Positions 1-8,919 are shown, counted from the stretch's first letter. The stretch is DNA of 28,619 nt from CAZSHX01 sp964606895 (GCA_964606895.1 CAZSHX010000063.1:1-28619), one strand, 5' to 3'. The notes: generated from the letters alone by a model not told the origin. Program-made: numbers and translations.

Positions 1-30
1 TAATACGAAATATTTGAGCCAGCTATTTTA

Positions 31-1536
31 TCATAACTTCATAAACTTCCCAACTCTATCCCCCATCCTCACAAAATAAACTCCCGACGGCAAACCCGAA
101 ACGTCAATTCTTAATTGTGAATTGAAAATTGTGAATTGTGAATTAGTTAGGAATTCGGAAGACTTCAAAACCGTTTCCCCAAAAACATTGAAAATTTTAA
201 CAGCATTTAGAAAACCTTCCGAAGGTTCCCAACCTTCCGTAGGTTTAGTTATTTCTATGAAATCGGAAGCAGGGTTGGGGGAAATTAAAAAATTATCAGG
301 AACAGGATATTGTTCTTCCACACTTACCGAACCTAACAGAGCTTGATTATTAATCCTGTATAATTGACCTGATTCATCTTTAAAGAACACATATTCACCA
401 TCAGTGGAATTCTTGAAATTTTTGATGGATTTAACAACATTTGCAACAAATGTTGTATTATATTTTAAATTTTTGATGTTATGAATATTTATGTTGTTTC
501 CGGTAACCGCATAAAAATAGTTATTATCGGCAGAATTGTAAATCATTAAATCAACTGACGCAGAATACCGGTTTAAAATCTGAGTTAGCTCAAGTTTATT
601 AGTACCCAAATTATAAGTAAAGATTGTATCCTTTATTGCAAGATAGAGATTTTTGTCATTGTTATCAAAAAATGCAGAATTGAAAGGATAAATTTTACCA
701 GATAACGTATCATAATTTTCATATTGAAAATTACCATACGATTGATAATTATAAAAATTTGCAACATTGGCTGATGATTCTTTCTCTAAATTAAAGACTG
801 TGTTTCCATTCTCAATAGATTTCCAAGTGTGGCTACCATGAGTACCTACATCCAGATACTCATAATAATGATATTTGTGTTGAAAATATAAGATGTTGCT
901 TTTTATATTCTTGCAAACCAAAGAATCTCTTCCAATGATATTTAATTTTGAAACCCATCCGGTATCTGATCTACTTGAAATGTTAAAGAAACCAGAGTCT
1001 TCAGTTTTATATCCCATACCAGTATGATATAACGAATAATGGATAATGTTAAAAAGTGTTTTGTCAGAGCTAATGTAATCACAATAATAATAATGGAAAC
1101 TTGGATTATCATAATAAGTTTTTAGGTAAAATTTCATTGGAATACTTGCTGAATCAATGAAATTACCTGTTTCGATATCATATATATCTACGTGAATTTT
1201 TGCAAGAGGATAGGCTATAATGAGAGAAAAAAGTCCAGTTATACAATAGGTTTTTCCATCGGCAGAAATTCGTAAATAATCAATTTTTGGTTTGACATTT
1301 GAATAGTTTGTGATTGTCTTACTCCAAATGTTATTCCCCGAATAATAGTCCCATTTTTCCAAAACAGAATTCGAATCCAGAGTATAAATGAATTTACAAT
1401 CTTCCGAAATCACATAGTCAAAAAATCCGGAATTTTTTCCGGAAAGTTTTTCAACATTTCCAACTTTTTCCCATTGGCAGTATGCCGATGAAAATGTTAT
1501 CAACAATAAAATCAATATATTTGAATATTTTTTCAT
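31..1536 (-). CDS. Secreted beta-propeller-like protein with type IX secretion sorting domain
   Basis: A 501-residue protein, probably exported through Sec and then the type IX system. An N-terminal signal peptide (residues 1-20, hydrophobic ILILLLITF, ending SSAYC) is followed by about 390 residues rich in W/Y/D motifs such as VLEKWDYYSGN, resembling WD40/PQQ-type propeller blades; no catalytic motif is visible. The C-terminal sorting domain (from about residue 412) runs FLISPNPASDFIEI ... IFNVFGETV ... LRIDVSGLPSGVYFVRMGD ... KFMKL. Two loops of this domain are encoded by palindromic or repetitive DNA (213-245 and about 109-152), giving the odd peptides PTEGWEPSEGF and NSQFTIFNSQ. It lies 17 bp downstream of the next secreted-protein gene on the same strand, so the two are probably cotranscribed. 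The sorting domain is certain; the propeller assignment is inference. Confidence 0.9.
   Translation of the reverse strand: MKKYSNILILLLITFSSAYCQWEKVGNVEKLSGKNSGFFDYVISEDCKFIYTLDSNSVLEKWDYYSGNNIWSKTITNYSNVKPKIDYLRISADGKTYCITGLFSLIIAYPLAKIHVDIYDIETGNFIDSASIPMKFYLKTYYDNPSFHYYYCDYISSDKTLFNIIHYSLYHTGMGYKTEDSGFFNISSRSDTGWVSKLNIIGRDSLVCKNIKSNILYFQHKYHYYEYLDVGTHGSHTWKSIENGNTVFNLEKESSANVANFYNYQSYGNFQYENYDTLSGKIYPFNSAFFDNNDKNLYLAIKDTIFTYNLGTNKLELTQILNRYSASVDLMIYNSADNNYFYAVTGNNINIHNIKNLKYNTTFVANVVKSIKNFKNSTDGEYVFFKDESGQLYRINNQALLGSVSVEEQYPVPDNFLISPNPASDFIEITKPTEGWEPSEGFLNAVKIFNVFGETVLKSSEFLTNSQFTIFNSQLRIDVSGLPSGVYFVRMGDRVGKFMKL
213..245. repeat. Twin palindromes inside a sorting-domain loop
   Basis: AACCTTC-C-GAAGGTT (213-227), then CCC, then AACCT-TCCGT-AGGTT (231-245). 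Both lie in frame in the loop between DFIEI and IFNVFGE of the sorting domain, coding PTEGWEPSEG. A second repetitive block at about 109-152, copies of AATTCACAATT with intervening bases, codes NSQFTIFNSQ just before LRIDVSGLPSG. Confidence 0.75.
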
Positions 1537-1553
1537 TTCAATATATGGTTTGT

Positions 1554-2831
1554 TTAATAATGAATTAATTTAATTAGCAGATAACAATTGTCATTAAAAC
1601 CTGAAAATTTTGAATAATTGTGAGAACTTGAATTAATCACACCTCCATGCATATCCCTAACCACGACCTCGTAGTTTTCATAGGCATTGAGAACCTTGAC
1701 TTGATTTCTTAAATTATCTCCTGTCAAATTAACCAAAATACTCCCATTAGGTTCGACATTATACGGTATATCAGTTAATTCTATTTCGGATGATTCATTA
1801 GATGTAGATTCATATCCAGAAAATGTATAAGAATACCAACCTTTTTGAAAACCAATTCTCAACCATTTAATAATTTTATTCAGGGTGTCAATTTTTATAG
1901 TTGAGTTTTTTTGATTACACTCATAAGTAAATCCGTTAGAACTACCTTCATGTGATTTGCTATGAGATTCTTGATAACAAAATGAAAGAGAATCTAAGTT
2001 AGATTTCAAATTACTGCATAAATAACATTCAAGTGACCATATCTTGTCATTAAAGTCCTTTACGATAAGATTATTATATGATTGAACTTTAAGTGAACAA
2101 ATATTTAAATCAATTTCAATTCCTCCAATCTCAAATTCGATACTGCTAAAACTATAAGAAGAAGTATCAAATTGAAATTTAAATCGAATATCCCTATCCT
2201 CAGTCAGTTTAAATATTGAAATAGTGTCACTCATACCTTTGTAGTAACCACAAAAATAATAGTCATCCCCTGGTTTTTGGATAAGCTGGAAAGATGGATT
2301 TTTGCTGTCGGTCTGTGCAGTAATTGTTATGACACTATTGCTTGATTTACCATTAAAAACCTTAATGAGTTTTATAGTTCTGTTAAAATTTTGAGTTTTA
2401 ATGTTCAATAAATAAAATCCGGATGAAAAATTTATTTCACTCATTTCCAAATTGTTCAATCCTTGTGTGCAATTCAAATTTCCTGATTTAATTATCCTAC
2501 CTTCAATATTGCTTAGACTAAAGGAGATGTTCGCTTCTTCTTCAAAGATAAGTACTATTTTGTTTTCGTCATTTAGATAAATTGTGTTTTGGGATATAGA
2601 TAAATCAGGCTCGTTAACAGATGTTGATATTTTCGATAAGTCAACAAAATCTATATCTCGTTTCATGATGTTGATATTTTGAGTTTTATTTCTGATAAAA
2701 ACACTATCAAGCTTAAAAGTTTTCAAACTCAAAGTGTTTTGTCCAATAAAATGAACAATCTGCGAAGAACAAATCTCTGCTGATGTAAGCATGATGATTA
2801 TGGCTAAAATAACATACATATGTTTTCTCAT
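1554..2831 (-). CDS. Secreted protein of unknown function with an internal sorting-domain-like module
   Basis: A 425-residue protein with an N-terminal signal peptide (MRKHMYVILAIIIMLTSAEI, then CSSQ). Residues of about 75-165 read like a type IX sorting domain: ISFSLSNIEGRIIKSG ... SSGFYLLNIKTQNFNRTIKLIKV. Here this module is internal and is followed by a further 260 residues with no recognised domain. The extreme C-terminus (VVVRDMHGGVINSS ... CYLLIKLIHY) also faintly follows the beta-strand pattern of such domains but lacks the usual SGLPSGxYF core. Several paired Cys are present (ICSLK, ECYLCSN, CYQES). A GGAAG ribosome site precedes the ATG. It is upstream of, and likely cotranscribed with, the following propeller-like protein gene. 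I do not recognise its function. Confidence 0.8.
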   Translation of the reverse strand: MRKHMYVILAIIIMLTSAEICSSQIVHFIGQNTLSLKTFKLDSVFIRNKTQNINIMKRDIDFVDLSKISTSVNEPDLSISQNTIYLNDENKIVLIFEEEANISFSLSNIEGRIIKSGNLNCTQGLNNLEMSEINFSSGFYLLNIKTQNFNRTIKLIKVFNGKSSNSVITITAQTDSKNPSFQLIQKPGDDYYFCGYYKGMSDTISIFKLTEDRDIRFKFQFDTSSYSFSSIEFEIGGIEIDLNICSLKVQSYNNLIVKDFNDKIWSLECYLCSNLKSNLDSLSFCYQESHSKSHEGSSNGFTYECNQKNSTIKIDTLNKIIKWLRIGFQKGWYSYTFSGYESTSNESSEIELTDIPYNVEPNGSILVNLTGDNLRNQVKVLNAYENYEVVVRDMHGGVINSSSHNYSKFSGFNDNCYLLIKLIHY

Positions 2832-3290
2832 ACGACACTTCCCAAAATAACTTTTTTAAAATTTGTCACTCTACAATATACTAAGACACATGAAACGCAA
2901 AAACGTCTCACACAAATTTGAAAATAGTTGAAATTATTTTTCGGTTATTTCATATTATTTTGAAATTTTCTTGATGCACACACATTATCAAGCAGATTGT
3001 CGTGGATGAAAATATTTTCTGTTTTTTGAGAAAAATGGACAGTCAAAACAAAAAAACTGTTAATTCCTTTTTTTTATTCTCTATTTCTTCACTTCTTTCT
3101 TAATTTCATATAGAATTTGAAAATCTTAAACCTCCGGATACTTTTCCCATATCTCACTCATTTTCCTCTTTTCCGTTTTTGTTTATATTTACTTGGAAAT
3201 ACGAAACTTTTTGGGTATTTTTGATTTGATTATTCGAGATTTCTCAATTATTATGCAATTTATTAATTTGAATTATAAAAAGGATAGAAA
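2832..3290. other. AT-rich divergent intergenic region
   Basis: This 459-bp gap separates a minus-strand secreted-protein operon from a plus-strand secreted-protein gene, so it should hold both promoters. It is AT-rich with T-runs (for example about 3068-3075). I see no ORF, hairpin terminator or interspersed repeat copy. An AAGGA ribosome site lies seven bases before the ATG at 3291. No promoter element can be assigned with confidence. Confidence 0.5.
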
Positions 3291-6200
3291 ATGAAAAGAT
3301 GTTTGACTTTGTTTGTGCTTTTTCTGATGTTTTGCGGAGCTTTTTCCGCTAAAGTATTCAGTCAGGATTCTGTTTGGGTAAAAACCTTAACATTCGACGA
3401 TATAACCAAAAGACGCGGAACTTATGATTTCCCATCGGGCAATGATACTTACAGAAAAATTTTGATGTATTATACGCTGAAATGCGACCCCAAAACTGCA
3501 CAGGACCAATATGACTGCGGAGAATGGGACTACCTCAATTATGCGTTTGTTTATGTGCCAACAGGCAAACAGGATTCCACGCCAAATACATATCCCCATT
3601 ACAAAATCGGCAGTCTCTCGCCCGATACGATTTACTACACAACAAATCCGACATCCACTACTTATCAGAAGTATTTATACAACACAGTTCTGGAAAGTAC
3701 AACAACCGAAACTGAATTTAAAATAAATTCGGGTACAGGCAAAAATGTTCTCGATAAAACTCTGCACCACTTCCAGTTTATAATTGAAAAATCAAAGATG
3801 CTTCAGATGGGAATGAAAAGCGGCGATATAGCCAAAATGAAATTCGAAACAGGTACATCGGGCGAATTCGATTATAAGAATCTGACAATTAAAATGAGGA
3901 ACACAAGCCAGACTTCACTTACAGACTTCATTTCTGACAATCTGAACACAGTCTATAACTATAATCCAACAAACGGCAAGAAAGGCTTCAATGAAATCTT
4001 TTTTGATACTCCTCATAAATGGCAGAAATTGCTCAATTTATTGGTTGACGTGAGTTATGAAAAAACAGCCGCTCCGAAAACTCCCGATGAATTAATCGGC
4101 AAAGATACAACAAACGGCATACAGTCTTCGGGCAAAGAGTATTATCTGAAATTCGACGGCACGAACGATTACATATATTCCGATAATATTAAAGAACTTA
4201 ATGCAGTAACAAAATTCACATACGAAACATGGTTCAGGGTTGACAAGTGGAAATCATGGGCAAAGCTTATGGGCAAAGGCTCAAGTTTTCATATTGAACT
4301 TGGAGGAAATTCAGGCGAGGTTTATTTGATTAACCGCAATCCCGACAATACTTACGGTATGATTGCAGGCGTGATTCCTCTGGAAACCTGGGTTCACATC
4401 GCAATGGTTTATGATGGTACAAAAGCAGAAAATCAGGACAAACTGAAACTATACATAAACGGCGACCCTCTCACTTTGTCTTACAACGGTGTTATCCCTT
4501 CGCAAACTGTTTCTAACGATATGCCATTCACACTAACCGAGCTTTACCATGCAACTGCGACACTGAACGGTGCAATGCGTGATTCAAGGGTTTGGCTGTC
4601 TGCTTTGGATGGTGCTGTTATTGCCGAATGGAAAAATAAAACTGTGGACAGCAAGCACCCGAATTATTCCGACCTGCTTGTTTACTATCCGATGACCGAA
4701 GGTAGCGGACTCACTCTGAAAGACCATTCGGGCAAGAACAATGACGGAAAATTTATCGGCACACCCGAATGGAAATCCCTGGCAAGTGACGAACTTATCA
4801 CCAATCCACAGCCATTTAATTTCATCCCGAATGTTAGCCTGTTCAACGGAGATTATAAAAGCCATAAAGATTCGGTCATGATTTCTGAAACTATTGAAAA
4901 TCCGCAGGTATCAATTCAGAAATATGAAATAGTTAATTTCAATCCGAGAATTGCCGAAATTAAATACGGCTGGGAATCAGGCTGGAATTATACTTATTCG
5001 CCGGCAGGGCTGAAAGTTGATTCCGTTTTTGCTCCATTCACCACAACAATTATAAACGACACTCTGAAATATCACGGCAAGCCGTTTGATGTGGTCAAAG
5101 CCTACGAAATCGGCAGATACATCACGCCTTACGGAAAAGGCGGGCTTGACCTTGGTCCCAAAGGATTCACATGGATTTACGACGTTACGGATTATGTTTC
5201 GCTTTTGAAAGGTAAGGTTGATTTGGAAGCCGGCGGACAAAGCGAGCTGATTGACCTCAAATTCTTGTTTATCAAAGGCACACCCCCAAGAAATCTTCTC
5301 ACTTTTGATAATCTTTGGGGAGACGGAGCAATGAGCAAATCCTATGCAAGTTTGTCCGACAATTCTCAAATCAGCGAGATTACTGTTCCTTTGTTGTCCG
5401 AAACAAAACAGGTTATGATTAAAACAAGGTTAACAGGACACGGGCACAACAGCAACGACGGCAAATATCCTCATTGCTGTGAATGGAAAGACAACACCCA
5501 CTCCATTTTTGCCAACAAACAAAAAGTTGCCGACTGGCACGTCTGGCAGGAACTCGATTGTGCTTCCAATCCTGTTTATCCGCAGGGCGGAACGTGGCCC
5601 GGTTCCCGCGAAGGCTGGTGCCCGGGAGATTTGGTTAAAGACCACGATTTTGAACTGACTAAATATCTTTCGGGAAATACACTTTCTTTGGATTATGATA
5701 TTACAAAAGTACCTGCAAATAATCTCGGAATGGGCGGAGGAAACTATGTTGTGGCGTTCCAGCTTTTCCAGTATTCTGCCGCTAATTATCAGAATGATGT
5801 TGAAATTATGGATATTGTCGCTCCGAACGATTTTCTTTATTATTCCAGAAGAAATCCTGTTTGCACCGACCCGACAATCATCGTCAGGAACAACGGCTCG
5901 GCACCCGTAACCTCTCTGAAAATTGAATATGGTGTTTCGGGCGGCACTCAGGCTTCCTACACATGGACGGGCAGTATTGAGCCAAACGTAAAGCAGGAAA
6001 TTACTTTACCGACTCCTGCCACTACTTTCTGGTTTGGCGATACAAAAAGGATTTTCACGGCGAAAGTCAGCCTTCCGAACAATAAACCGGATGAATATGC
6101 CGTGAACGACACATACTCGACTCATTTTAATCTGCCTGATTTTTACAAAGATAAAATTGTACTGCGATATACTACTAACGTTCGTCCGCAGTACTACTCC

Positions 6201-6740
6201 TACGCAGTTTACGACCTTCAGAATAAAGTTGTTTTCGAAAGAACGAACACCACGCCGCAAACAACTTATTCCGATACTTTGAATCTTCCTGCGGGTTGCT
6301 ACACTTTCCGCCTGCTGGACCAAGGGCTGATGGGACTTTCCTATTGGGCTTATCCCGAGCAGGGGAACGGTTCGTTTGGGATTTATTCGCCCGAAGGCAA
6401 TCCATTGAAAGGATTCAATCCTGATTTCGGATATATGATAAATTACAGTTTCTTCCTTGGTGATGTGAACTTTGTGCAGGATAGAAGTCTGGATTATTTG
6501 ATAAATGTTTATCCAATACCTGCAAAAGATGAATTGCGGCTGAATTCGAGTTACAATTTCGACAATTCGGAAGTAACCATTATTGACGAAAGCGGAAGGG
6601 AATACCTGAGATTTACGGGGAATATCGGAGAAAATGCAACTCAAAAATTTGATATTCAAGGCTTGCCTTCGGGTACATATTTCCTTAATCTGAAATCCAA
6701 AGAAATGTCACTCGTCAGAAAGTTTATAAAAGCAGAATAG
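3291..6740 (+). CDS. Secreted PNGase F-like protein with LamG insertion and type IX sorting domain
   Basis: A 1149-residue exported protein. A signal peptide (residues 1-25, ending FSAKVFSQ) is followed by a first module containing YDCGEWDYLNYAFVYV near residue 74, as in peptide-N-glycosidase F-related proteins. A LamG/concanavalin-like domain covers about 284-490 (FDGTNDYIY ... TWVHIAMVYDG ... LKLYINGDPL ... MTEGSGLTLKDHSG). The second glycosidase-like module lies near 670-850: TGHGHNSNDGKYPHCCEWK, WHVWQELDCASNPVYPQGGT and GWCPGD match the PNGase F C-terminal family pattern (Cys pairs plus the QGGTW/WCPG signature). The sorting domain begins near 1073 (VYPIPAKDEL ... QGLPSGTYFLNLKSK). The likely role is cleaving or binding N-glycans of glycoproteins at the surface; whether the catalytic acidic residues are kept cannot be decided by eye. 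AAGGA precedes the ATG. Confidence 0.88.
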   Translation: MKRCLTLFVLFLMFCGAFSAKVFSQDSVWVKTLTFDDITKRRGTYDFPSGNDTYRKILMYYTLKCDPKTAQDQYDCGEWDYLNYAFVYVPTGKQDSTPNTYPHYKIGSLSPDTIYYTTNPTSTTYQKYLYNTVLESTTTETEFKINSGTGKNVLDKTLHHFQFIIEKSKMLQMGMKSGDIAKMKFETGTSGEFDYKNLTIKMRNTSQTSLTDFISDNLNTVYNYNPTNGKKGFNEIFFDTPHKWQKLLNLLVDVSYEKTAAPKTPDELIGKDTTNGIQSSGKEYYLKFDGTNDYIYSDNIKELNAVTKFTYETWFRVDKWKSWAKLMGKGSSFHIELGGNSGEVYLINRNPDNTYGMIAGVIPLETWVHIAMVYDGTKAENQDKLKLYINGDPLTLSYNGVIPSQTVSNDMPFTLTELYHATATLNGAMRDSRVWLSALDGAVIAEWKNKTVDSKHPNYSDLLVYYPMTEGSGLTLKDHSGKNNDGKFIGTPEWKSLASDELITNPQPFNFIPNVSLFNGDYKSHKDSVMISETIENPQVSIQKYEIVNFNPRIAEIKYGWESGWNYTYSPAGLKVDSVFAPFTTTIINDTLKYHGKPFDVVKAYEIGRYITPYGKGGLDLGPKGFTWIYDVTDYVSLLKGKVDLEAGGQSELIDLKFLFIKGTPPRNLLTFDNLWGDGAMSKSYASLSDNSQISEITVPLLSETKQVMIKTRLTGHGHNSNDGKYPHCCEWKDNTHSIFANKQKVADWHVWQELDCASNPVYPQGGTWPGSREGWCPGDLVKDHDFELTKYLSGNTLSLDYDITKVPANNLGMGGGNYVVAFQLFQYSAANYQNDVEIMDIVAPNDFLYYSRRNPVCTDPTIIVRNNGSAPVTSLKIEYGVSGGTQASYTWTGSIEPNVKQEITLPTPATTFWFGDTKRIFTAKVSLPNNKPDEYAVNDTYSTHFNLPDFYKDKIVLRYTTNVRPQYYSYAVYDLQNKVVFERTNTTPQTTYSDTLNLPAGCYTFRLLDQGLMGLSYWAYPEQGNGSFGIYSPEGNPLKGFNPDFGYMINYSFFLGDVNFVQDRSLDYLINVYPIPAKDELRLNSSYNFDNSEVTIIDESGREYLRFTGNIGENATQKFDIQGLPSGTYFLNLKSKEMSLVRKFIKAE

Positions 6741-6752
6741 AATATGCTGAAT

Positions 6753-6784
6753 CCGAACGGCAGGAGGGAACTCCTGCTGTTCGG
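6753..6784. terminator. Strong GNRA-loop hairpin between convergent genes
   Basis: Fourteen-pair stem, CCGAACGGCAGGAG against CTCCTGCTGTTCGG, with one G-T pair and a GGAA (GNRA-type) loop at 6767-6770. It starts 12 bases after the stop of the PNGase F-like gene and lies before the stop of the convergent HNH gene. There is no T-run after it, so it is not a canonical intrinsic terminator. It could be a 3' end stabiliser or a bidirectional stop. Confidence 0.6.
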
Positions 6785-6814
6785 GGAGAGTGAGGAAAAC
6801 TTAAAACAAATCCT

Positions 6815-8320
6815 TTAATTCTGACCAGTTAGAACATAAATTTCTGTTAATCCTTTTCTATTGAACAAGTCATCCTGTTTCCTAGAAGATACCAATAGAC
6901 TGTCAATTTCACCCTCTGGTTCATCCCATAGAGGGTGAGTAAACAGACGTTGCAAACAGACCTTAATGCGATCCTTTTGTCCAATATCCATAGTTGCACG
7001 ATAAAGTAGTTTTTCTCTATCATCATTTGTTATAAAATTATAAGCTATACCTAATATGCTCTTTAAATAAGGAGCCCAAGTTAAGACAGAACCTTTGTGC
7101 CAAATCCTTCTTGCCTTAAGTTCAATATCCGTCAATGATTTACCGCGGATATTTTGCACCCATTCTTTTAAATATCCATATTCAACAAGTAAAGTTGCTA
7201 GCTCCCTGAAATTTTCAAGTTCGGAATCTCTAAAGTCTCCATTTGATTTAAAATTAGCAGTGGAAGGCTCTAAAAATAAAGTATTTGGGAATACTGCAGT
7301 TTTAAGCAAATCTATTGATAAAGCATAACCTGAATCGCGAGAAGCTTTTGCTGTGAAAGTTTTAAGATCAGATAACTCAACTGCATTTGTTATAATTGCA
7401 CTTCTGAGCATCTCTTTGGCATCAGCTCTAGAGTGCTTTTTGTCTGAAACTAAAAAATTAATAAAATTATCTTCGGAATGCTTATCAACAGATTTTATTG
7501 CAGTAAATTCATCAAGTATTTCTTTATAAATAACTGATAATCGGTCTAAAAGAGTTGATGTATAAAATGGAATTTGCTTATGCTTTGAATGTGCATCAAG
7601 ATTTGTTATCATCAAATCATCGAATAATTTTTTTGCCTTTTCCACATCAACTGGTGAAATATAAGCTTTAATATCAACTTCCGTTATGTTATTTAATACC
7701 TGACCAGCAAGTTTATGTTGACCATCAAATAGTTTAATTTTACTATCAATCAACCTGGCTATTGAAGGAGCAAGTTGTGAATGATCTTTTAAATGGTCAC
7801 GAAGTGAAATAAGTCTTTTATAGTCGATAACTCGAGGTTGTAATCCTTCTTGGTCATCGTTTTCAAGCCATTTGATAGGTATCCTCCCGTAAAAATACTG
7901 TACGTTTAAGATACTATCAAATAAAACGCCAAATGATCTTTTGTCTAACCCATCATCAATAGAGACAATCTCATCTTGAATTTGAAAAGTAAAAGCTTTT
8001 TGGTCAATTTCTTTAAGATGGAATATATCTTGTAGTTTAATGTTTTTTTTCTTTGCATTGAAAAGCCTTTCCAATTTAAGATTGTCCCTAACCTCATAAA
8101 GAGTTTGGTCAGATTTTCTTCTATTGTATTCTTTTTTAACTATTCTAATATTCGAAAGTTCAGTTTCACCTTGTTTTGAAAATGGTAAGATATGATCATA
8201 CTCGATAGCATCTGTATTCCCTATTACTTCACCAGAAATAAAACACTTTAAAGAACCATCCTTGTCTTGTTGCTGTTTTTTAACAATATTTTTATCTGAT
8301 TCAGAAATTATTCGATTCAT
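6815..8320 (-). CDS. HNH endonuclease domain protein with DGQHK motif (possible defence nuclease)
   Basis: A 501-residue protein. The N-terminus carries an HNH nuclease motif: C26 in KCFISGEVI, then YDHILPFSK (D42, H43), N57 in LSNIRIV and N66 in YNRRKSD. At residues 199-203 there is LFDGQHKLAGQVL, resembling the DGQHR/DGQQR signature of DndB-like and DUF262-type (ParB/sulfiredoxin-fold) proteins, where it sits in a nucleotide- or DNA-contacting site. The rest is helical without a further recognised domain (a helical tail, about 260-501). The start ATG is preceded by GAGGT. The gene stands alone, convergent with a secreted-protein gene and with repeat locus A behind it. A role in restriction or DNA surveillance is inference; the HNH motif itself is clear. 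Confidence 0.8.
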   Translation of the reverse strand: MNRIISESDKNIVKKQQQDKDGSLKCFISGEVIGNTDAIEYDHILPFSKQGETELSNIRIVKKEYNRRKSDQTLYEVRDNLKLERLFNAKKKNIKLQDIFHLKEIDQKAFTFQIQDEIVSIDDGLDKRSFGVLFDSILNVQYFYGRIPIKWLENDDQEGLQPRVIDYKRLISLRDHLKDHSQLAPSIARLIDSKIKLFDGQHKLAGQVLNNITEVDIKAYISPVDVEKAKKLFDDLMITNLDAHSKHKQIPFYTSTLLDRLSVIYKEILDEFTAIKSVDKHSEDNFINFLVSDKKHSRADAKEMLRSAIITNAVELSDLKTFTAKASRDSGYALSIDLLKTAVFPNTLFLEPSTANFKSNGDFRDSELENFRELATLLVEYGYLKEWVQNIRGKSLTDIELKARRIWHKGSVLTWAPYLKSILGIAYNFITNDDREKLLYRATMDIGQKDRIKVCLQRLFTHPLWDEPEGEIDSLLVSSRKQDDLFNRKGLTEIYVLTGQN

Positions 8321-8488
8321 ATTTACCTCATGTTAAGTGATCGGTCATAAAAATATATGCAACTCGTTTATCAATATATTTTCAATAAAGCAATACAAAA
8401 ATAGTAAAAAAATAATAGATTTTGATCACAATTATAAATAAGTTTATTAGTTAGATGATTTATTGATGTTTCTTATGAATAGGTATTA

Positions 8489-8737
8489 CTTCATTTCCAT
8501 AGCAATAAATAATCATTATTTACGTTCTTGTTTTTTGAATTCGTTCTTTGAAAGTTAGTCAACCTCACCCCAATCCTCTCCATTCTTGGAGATGGCAGTA
8601 AGAATTGCATCTTTTGCATCATTTTGCATCCAATGATGCAATGACAACAATATCGCTATTTGAAATAATATTAATGGGTTAGATGATACAACATTGCATA
8701 TTCTGCATAATATTTTGAAGATGCAATGCAAATTGGG
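8489..8737 (+). repeat. Composite repeat, locus A: leader plus unit A1
   Basis: A leader (8489-8570, containing CATAGCAATAAATAATC and TTCTTTGAAAGTTAGTCAAC) runs through a short variable stretch into a TGCAT/ATGCA-bordered unit (8605-8737). The same leader-plus-unit order occurs at 20981-21213 and, inverted, at 27659-27895. The unit begins TTGCATCTTTTGCATCATT, has the core TATTTGAAATAATATTAATGG and ends ATGCAATGCAAATTGGG. A 10-bp inverted repeat, TTGCATCATT/AATGATGCAA, lies near its start. Short reading frames through it are not convincing as genes. Confidence 0.8.
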
Positions 8738-8755
8738 AGAAATGAAGTGAGAATT

Positions 8756-8919
8756 GCTCCAGCGGAGCAGACTGTTTGTAGAAAAGCAGACCATATATTT
8801 TCAAAGCTCCGTAGGAGCGACCTGATTTATCAAACTAAAATTTTTACAGACCGCTCCTACGGAGCTTGATGTTTAAAAAGAATTCTGATTTTCTACAAAT
8901 AGGTTGTTCCTACGGAACA
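8756..8919. repeat. Hairpin cluster between units A1 and A2
   Basis: Four short-loop palindromes follow one another: GCTCC-AGC-GGAGC (8756-8768), GCTCC-GTA-GGAGC (8806-8818), GCTCC-TAC-GGAGC (8853-8865) and TGTTCC-TAC-GGAACA (8905-8919). The second and third are themselves parts of a larger inverted repeat (about 8804-8867; AAGCTCCGTAGGAGCG against CGCTCCTACGGAGCTT). An outer pair, TGTTTGTAGAAAA (from 8773) and TTTTCTACAAATA (to about 8901), nests around it. The GCTCCTACGGAGC palindrome is a form I recall as common in environmental bacterial genomes; no transposase is nearby. Confidence 0.75.

Noticed and set aside
6006..6659. A 217-codon open frame on the minus strand inside the PNGase F-like gene
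   Set aside because: Antisense shadow of a clear sorting-domain gene; no recognisable domain, and the product is a mirror of its codon bias.
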